The translations under genes were made by a program, and so were the position numbers. Under the pieces are notes generated by a model. The model had not been told where the DNA came from. It saw only the letters and a list, made by a program, of their open reading frames with translations, and did not search any database. A stretch of 16,921 nucleotides of DNA from Ruminococcus flavefaciens (GTDB lineage Bacteria; Bacillota; Clostridia; Oscillospirales; Ruminococcaceae). The stretch lies in contig DEDQ01000015.1 of the NCBI GenBank assembly GCA_002350065.1, positions 463 to 17,383 of the forward strand, written 5' to 3'. Below are positions 13,835 to 16,921 of the stretch, piece by piece (the stretch's first letter is position 1; every line of letters starts with the position of its first letter).

Positions 13835-14464
13835 TTATTTACCGTTTAATCCTTCAGAAAAGCCCTTCATAAAGCTTGTTGAGTTGCCGCTTGCAATACC
13901 GACAATAACCATTACGATAGCTACAACAAGACCTACAGCACCGGTGATGATACCAGCAAGAGCCATTCCAGAGCCGGGCTTTTTCTTTACCTTAGCGATA
14001 ACACCTGTAATGATAGCTGCGATAGGCACCGGCGCACCGCAGAGACCACAGCAGCAGCCTGCAAGGATAGAAACGATACCGAGCACGAGAGATACGATAG
14101 CAAGAGTCTTGCTTCCCTCCTGCTCAGGAGCAGCATTGAAGCCGTTGTTTGTGTAAACAGCGTCAGGCTTGATAGCGGGCTCAGCGTTGTTGAAAGCGTT
14201 TGCAGTATTTGCAGCATTGTCAGCTCCGCCGCTGATAGCGTCCTTAACGTCGCCTGCGATGTCAGAAACAGCGTCAACTACCTTGTCTGCAACGTTGTCA
14301 GCAGTCTCACCGACTGTATTAACAGCGTTAGCAACTGTATCTGTGATAGAATCTGCAACAGAATTTGCAGCATTACCTGCCTCTGCAGCAGTATTGTTTA
14401 TCTGGTCAGCAGCAGCGTCTGCGCCCTCAGGCATACCAGTATTATTGAGATTGTTCTCGTCCAT
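13835..14464 (-). CDS. DUF4190-like membrane protein with an Ala-rich amphipathic N-terminal region
   Basis: 209 residues. Residues about 15-93 are rich in Ala, Asn, Asp, Val and Thr, with hydrophobic residues every three to four positions (e.g. NSVADSITDTVANAV, DNVADKVVDAVSDIAG), the pattern of LEA- or apolipoprotein-like amphipathic helices. A short linker (94-117) precedes a DUF4190-like module (118-192): two hydrophobic segments, LAIVSLVLGIVSILAG and GMALAGIITGAVGLVVAIVM, around a Cys cluster (C137-C139, C142) and a KVKKKPGSG turn. The start has GGAGG 8 to 9 bases upstream. It is the first gene of a likely two-gene unit with DUF2752. The function is unknown; the N-terminus may bind membrane surfaces. 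Confidence 0.85.
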   Translation of the reverse strand: MDENNLNNTGMPEGADAAADQINNTAAEAGNAANSVADSITDTVANAVNTVGETADNVADKVVDAVSDIAGDVKDAISGGADNAANTANAFNNAEPAIKPDAVYTNNGFNAAPEQEGSKTLAIVSLVLGIVSILAGCCCGLCGAPVPIAAIITGVIAKVKKKPGSGMALAGIITGAVGLVVAIVMVIVGIASGNSTSFMKGFSEGLNGK

Positions 14465-14502
14465 TTAAGTTTTCCTCCATATACATAGATTTTATATTTA
14501 TT

Positions 14503-14531
14503 ATAATATCATATTTTGTTTGAAAAGTCAA
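14503..14531 (-). promoter_or_regulatory. Promoter of the DUF4190-like / DUF2752 unit
   Basis: The minus strand reads TTGACT (plus 14526-14531), 17 bases, TATTAT (plus 14503-14508), in a very AT-rich stretch about 40 to 65 bases before the start codon. Confidence 0.65.
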
Positions 14532-14627
14532 TAAGCAATTTCACATAATTGTCACATATAGCATTTGAACTTTTGTATAAAACAAATGGTTTTTAGCCGA
14601 AAAACAGCCCATTATGAACACAAGTCA

Positions 14628-15269
14628 TTATTTTACGGTTATTTTTCCGGCAGTCCAGTTCTGGAAAACGTATGCCTGCATTGCAGCATCGTTGGCTTTG
14701 TTTATGAATATGTCCATTTCGGGGTCGTAGTAGATTCCGACCGAGTATTCGGTTCCGCTTGCCGCGTTGTCGGGGACCTTGAAATAAAACTTGACTATCT
14801 CGCCGTCGCCGCCGTCATCGGCTTCAAAGACCTCGGTGAAGAACAGGCAGCCGAGATGCTCCTGCACGAGCTTATCCGGCAGACCGTCCTGCCACAGCAT
14901 ACATACAGCGCCGATGCTGTCCTCAGAGGCGCTTCCTTTTGTGAATTTAACAGAACGGCTCTCAGCGTCCTCCATCTGGCATTCGAGTTCCTCGCTGAAT
15001 GAAACGTGAATGCCGCACATCGCCCACTTCTGAGCCGCGTCCTTGACGCAGAGTGAGACCTCAGCTATCTCGCCGGGAGCAGCCTCCGCATTGCTGAAAT
15101 AGAGCTTTGGACCGTCTGCGGCAGCTTCAACGCTGGTATCCACTGACGGGACGAGCACTCCCTCAGCTTCTTCTGAAGATGAGGACTTTCCTTTATTTCC
15201 GCAGCCTGTAACAGAAAGCATCGCAAGCATGAGTGCTGCGGAAGCGGCTGCAAATCTTCTGATATCCAT
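14628..15269 (-). CDS. Lipoprotein with a cohesin-like beta-sandwich domain
   Basis: 213 residues. A clear lipoprotein signal (about 1-23) ends in VTGC with C23 as the lipid site, followed by a Ser/Glu linker (24-53). Residues about 54-213 form one predicted beta-rich domain: KLYFSNAEAAPGEIAEVSLCV, then CGIHVSFSEELEC, a FYFKVPDNAASGTEYSVGIY strand pair and a closing AGKITVK strand. Order and motifs (a PGE-V-V opening, an amphipathic strand with Leu, a closing G-ITV strand) recall cohesin modules of ruminococcal cellulosomes. This is a pattern-level match and could be another beta-sandwich. The ATG overlaps the clpC-like stop codon (TAATG), so translation is probably coupled and the AAGGAG inside the clp 3' end may serve it. 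Confidence 0.8.
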   Translation of the reverse strand: MDIRRFAAASAALMLAMLSVTGCGNKGKSSSSEEAEGVLVPSVDTSVEAAADGPKLYFSNAEAAPGEIAEVSLCVKDAAQKWAMCGIHVSFSEELECQMEDAESRSVKFTKGSASEDSIGAVCMLWQDGLPDKLVQEHLGCLFFTEVFEADDGGDGEIVKFYFKVPDNAASGTEYSVGIYYDPEMDIFINKANDAAMQAYVFQNWTAGKITVK

Positions 15270-16921
15270 TATTCCGTCATCTCCTTTTTTGTCCCGTTCA
15301 CCTTTATTCCGCCGTCCTCAGCAGTGATGTCTATACTGCTGATATTCGAAGAATCGTTGATTATGAGCTCTGCGACCTTATCCTCGATATCCTGACGGAT
15401 AACGCGGCGGATATCTCTTGCTCCGTATGGCTTGCCGAACGACTTCTCAGCAATGAGGTCGAGGGCGGGCTGGTCGTATGTGATAGTGATGTTTTTCTCG
15501 GCAAGAGGCTCCTTCATCTCGTCGAGCATAAGAGCTGCGATGCGGGCGAAGTCCTCCTTGGCGAGCTGTCTGAATACGACTATCTCGTCGATACGGCTGA
15601 TAAATTCGGGACGAAGGAAATCGCGGAGTCCCTTCATAGCCTTTTCACGGGTTATCTCGTCTTCTGTACGGTTAAAGCCTACTCCCACGCTCTTATCGGT
15701 CGAGCCGGCGTTGGAGGTCATACAGATTATGGTATTCTCGAAGTTTATATTTCTGCCCTGTGCGTCGTCGATGTGACCCTCGTCGAGTATCTGCATGAGG
15801 ATATTCATAACGTCAGGGTGAGCCTTTTCTATCTCGTCGAAGAGTATAACTGAATACGGCTTGCGGCGCACCTTTTCAGTGAGCTGTCCCGCCTCGTCGT
15901 AGCCGACGTATCCGGGAGGCGAGCCTATCATTCTCGCAACGGAGTGCTTCTCCATATACTCAGTCATATCAAGGCGGATAAGCGGCTCAGTCGAGTCGAA
16001 AAGCTCCTCTGAAAGAGCCTTTACGAGCTCGGTCTTGCCTACGCCGGTAGGTCCTACGAAGATGAACGAAGCCGGTCTGCGGCGCTTGCTGAGCTGAACT
16101 CTTGTACGCTTGATAGCGCGTGTGAGCACCTCTACAGCCTCGTCCTGACCGAGAACGCGCTTTTTGAGCTGTCCCTCGAGCTTTGCTATCTTGAGAAATT
16201 CTGTCTCGGCGATTTTGCTTGCCGGGATACCGGTCCACAGCTCGACTACCTTGGTGATGTCCTCCTCTGTGACCTGTACGTTTTCAGCCTTTTCTCTTAC
16301 CTTTTCAGCGTCATCGCGGGCGTGTATGAGCTTGCTCTTGACCTCAGCGAGAGCCTGATAATCGGGCTCCTGCTGCTCGGAGAGCTCCTTCTCTACGCCC
16401 TCGAGAGTTTCTATCTCCTTTTTGAGGTTTGCATATGCCGCTATCTCGGGCGAACGTATGCACGCATGAGCACAGCCCTCGTCCATGAGGTCGATAGCCT
16501 TGTCGGGGAGGAAGCGGTCGGTGATGTATCTCTCAGAGAGCACAGCGCATACCCTGATAAGGTAATCGGAAATATGCACCTTGTGATAGTCCTCGTAGTA
16601 TTCCTTTATGCCGAGGAGGACGTTAACTGTGTCCTCGATATTGGGCTCGGTAACGGTAACAGGCTGGAAGCGGCGCTCGAGCGCGGAATCCTTCTCGATA
16701 TACTTGCGGTACTCGCCGAAGGTAGTGGCTCCGATCACCTGCACCTCGCCGCGTGAGAGTGCGGGCTTGAGGATATTCGCGGCATTCATCGAGCCCTCGG
16801 AATCGCCTGCTCCGACGAGATTGTGTACCTCATCTATAAAGAGTATGATATTTCCCTCGCGCTTTACCTCGTCAACGAGACCCTTTACGCGGCTCTCGAA
16901 CTGTCCGCGGAACTGAGTTCC
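15269..16921 (-). CDS. clpC: ClpC-type AAA+ unfoldase (3' part; 5' end outside the window)
   Basis: 550 codons visible, open to the right edge (begins GTQFRGQFESRVKGL), so the N-domain and first Walker A are missing. Class I Hsp100 hexameric unfoldase that feeds proteins to ClpP. Numbered from the edge: Walker B of the first ATPase ILFIDEVHN (26-34), the arginine-finger region ALERRF (80-85), a short M-domain of ClpC rather than ClpB size (about 165-215), the second Walker A GPTGVGKT (290-297), the pore loop GYVGYDEAG, the second Walker B VILFDE (358-363), and VGF (414-416), the ClpP-binding tripeptide absent from ClpB. The C-terminal D2 small domain is complete (FGKPYGARDIRRVI). It overlaps the downstream lipoprotein gene by one base. 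ClpC is preferred over ClpA or ClpE because of the M-domain, but the missing N-terminus leaves some doubt. Confidence 0.93.
   Translation of the reverse strand, partial: GTQFRGQFESRVKGLVDEVKREGNIILFIDEVHNLVGAGDSEGSMNAANILKPALSRGEVQVIGATTFGEYRKYIEKDSALERRFQPVTVTEPNIEDTVNVLLGIKEYYEDYHKVHISDYLIRVCAVLSERYITDRFLPDKAIDLMDEGCAHACIRSPEIAAYANLKKEIETLEGVEKELSEQQEPDYQALAEVKSKLIHARDDAEKVREKAENVQVTEEDITKVVELWTGIPASKIAETEFLKIAKLEGQLKKRVLGQDEAVEVLTRAIKRTRVQLSKRRRPASFIFVGPTGVGKTELVKALSEELFDSTEPLIRLDMTEYMEKHSVARMIGSPPGYVGYDEAGQLTEKVRRKPYSVILFDEIEKAHPDVMNILMQILDEGHIDDAQGRNINFENTIICMTSNAGSTDKSVGVGFNRTEDEITREKAMKGLRDFLRPEFISRIDEIVVFRQLAKEDFARIAALMLDEMKEPLAEKNITITYDQPALDLIAEKSFGKPYGARDIRRVIRQDIEDKVAELIINDSSNISSIDITAEDGGIKVNGTKKEMTE

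Noticed and set aside
14169..14468. 99-codon plus-strand frame opposite the Ala-rich region of the DUF4190-like gene
   Set aside because: An artefact of Ala/Asn/Thr codon usage on the other strand; no start signals.
14590..14606. GTTTTT-AGCCG-AAAAAC stem as a terminator after the cohesin-like lipoprotein gene
   Set aside because: The stem is nearly all A-T with little stability and no following T-run, so I do not call a terminator there.

Overview
The window looks like chromosomal DNA of a low-to-moderate-GC Gram-positive anaerobe of the class Clostridia, most likely a Ruminococcus-type Oscillospiraceae. The evidence is the SRP RNA / dnaX / ybaB / recR block in its Firmicutes order, strong sigma-A promoters (TTGACA, 17 bp, TATAAT-like), AGGAGG-type ribosome binding sites, a ClpC-type unfoldase with a ClpP-binding loop, and two lipoproteins whose ectodomains resemble ruminococcal carbohydrate-binding and cohesin-type beta-sandwiches. 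The taxonomic call is inference from gene content. No transposon, CRISPR array, tRNA or rRNA was seen.

Layout. (1) 1-548: the possible first codons of a leftward gene at the edge, a divergent promoter pair, an orphan promoter facing a structured, apparently non-coding stretch, then a small SRP RNA with its own promoter. (2) 549-4103, rightward: a membrane-anchored TPR protein, dnaX (TTG start), the ybaB nucleoid protein gene and recR, closed by a bidirectional terminator. (3) 4106-6448, leftward: a small acidic-tailed membrane protein followed by a fusion of a YidC/Oxa1 insertase to a CDP-glycerol glycerophosphotransferase, driven by a full-consensus promoter with an inverted repeat in its spacer. 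(4) 6733-7464, rightward: a lipoprotein with its own promoter and terminator. (5) 7551-13336: a TetR regulator transcribed divergently from a two-gene operon that encodes an MMPL/RND transporter and a 922-residue LxxG heptad-repeat protein. Three copies of a 13-bp palindrome lie in the intergenic region, one of them on the transporter -35 box. (6) 13400-14464, leftward: a DUF4190-like membrane protein with an Ala-rich helical N-terminus and a DUF2752 protein, with a terminator-like hairpin inside the start of the latter. (7) 14628-16921, leftward: the 3' two thirds of a clpC-like gene whose stop codon overlaps the start of a lipoprotein gene.

The housekeeping part (SRP RNA, dnaX, ybaB, recR, clpC) surrounds several envelope modules. 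The most unusual items are the insertase-glycerophosphotransferase fusion with its small partner, and the nearly symmetric 37 + 36 heptad protein paired with an MMPL pump and an operator array. All assignments were made by reading the sequence without database searches.
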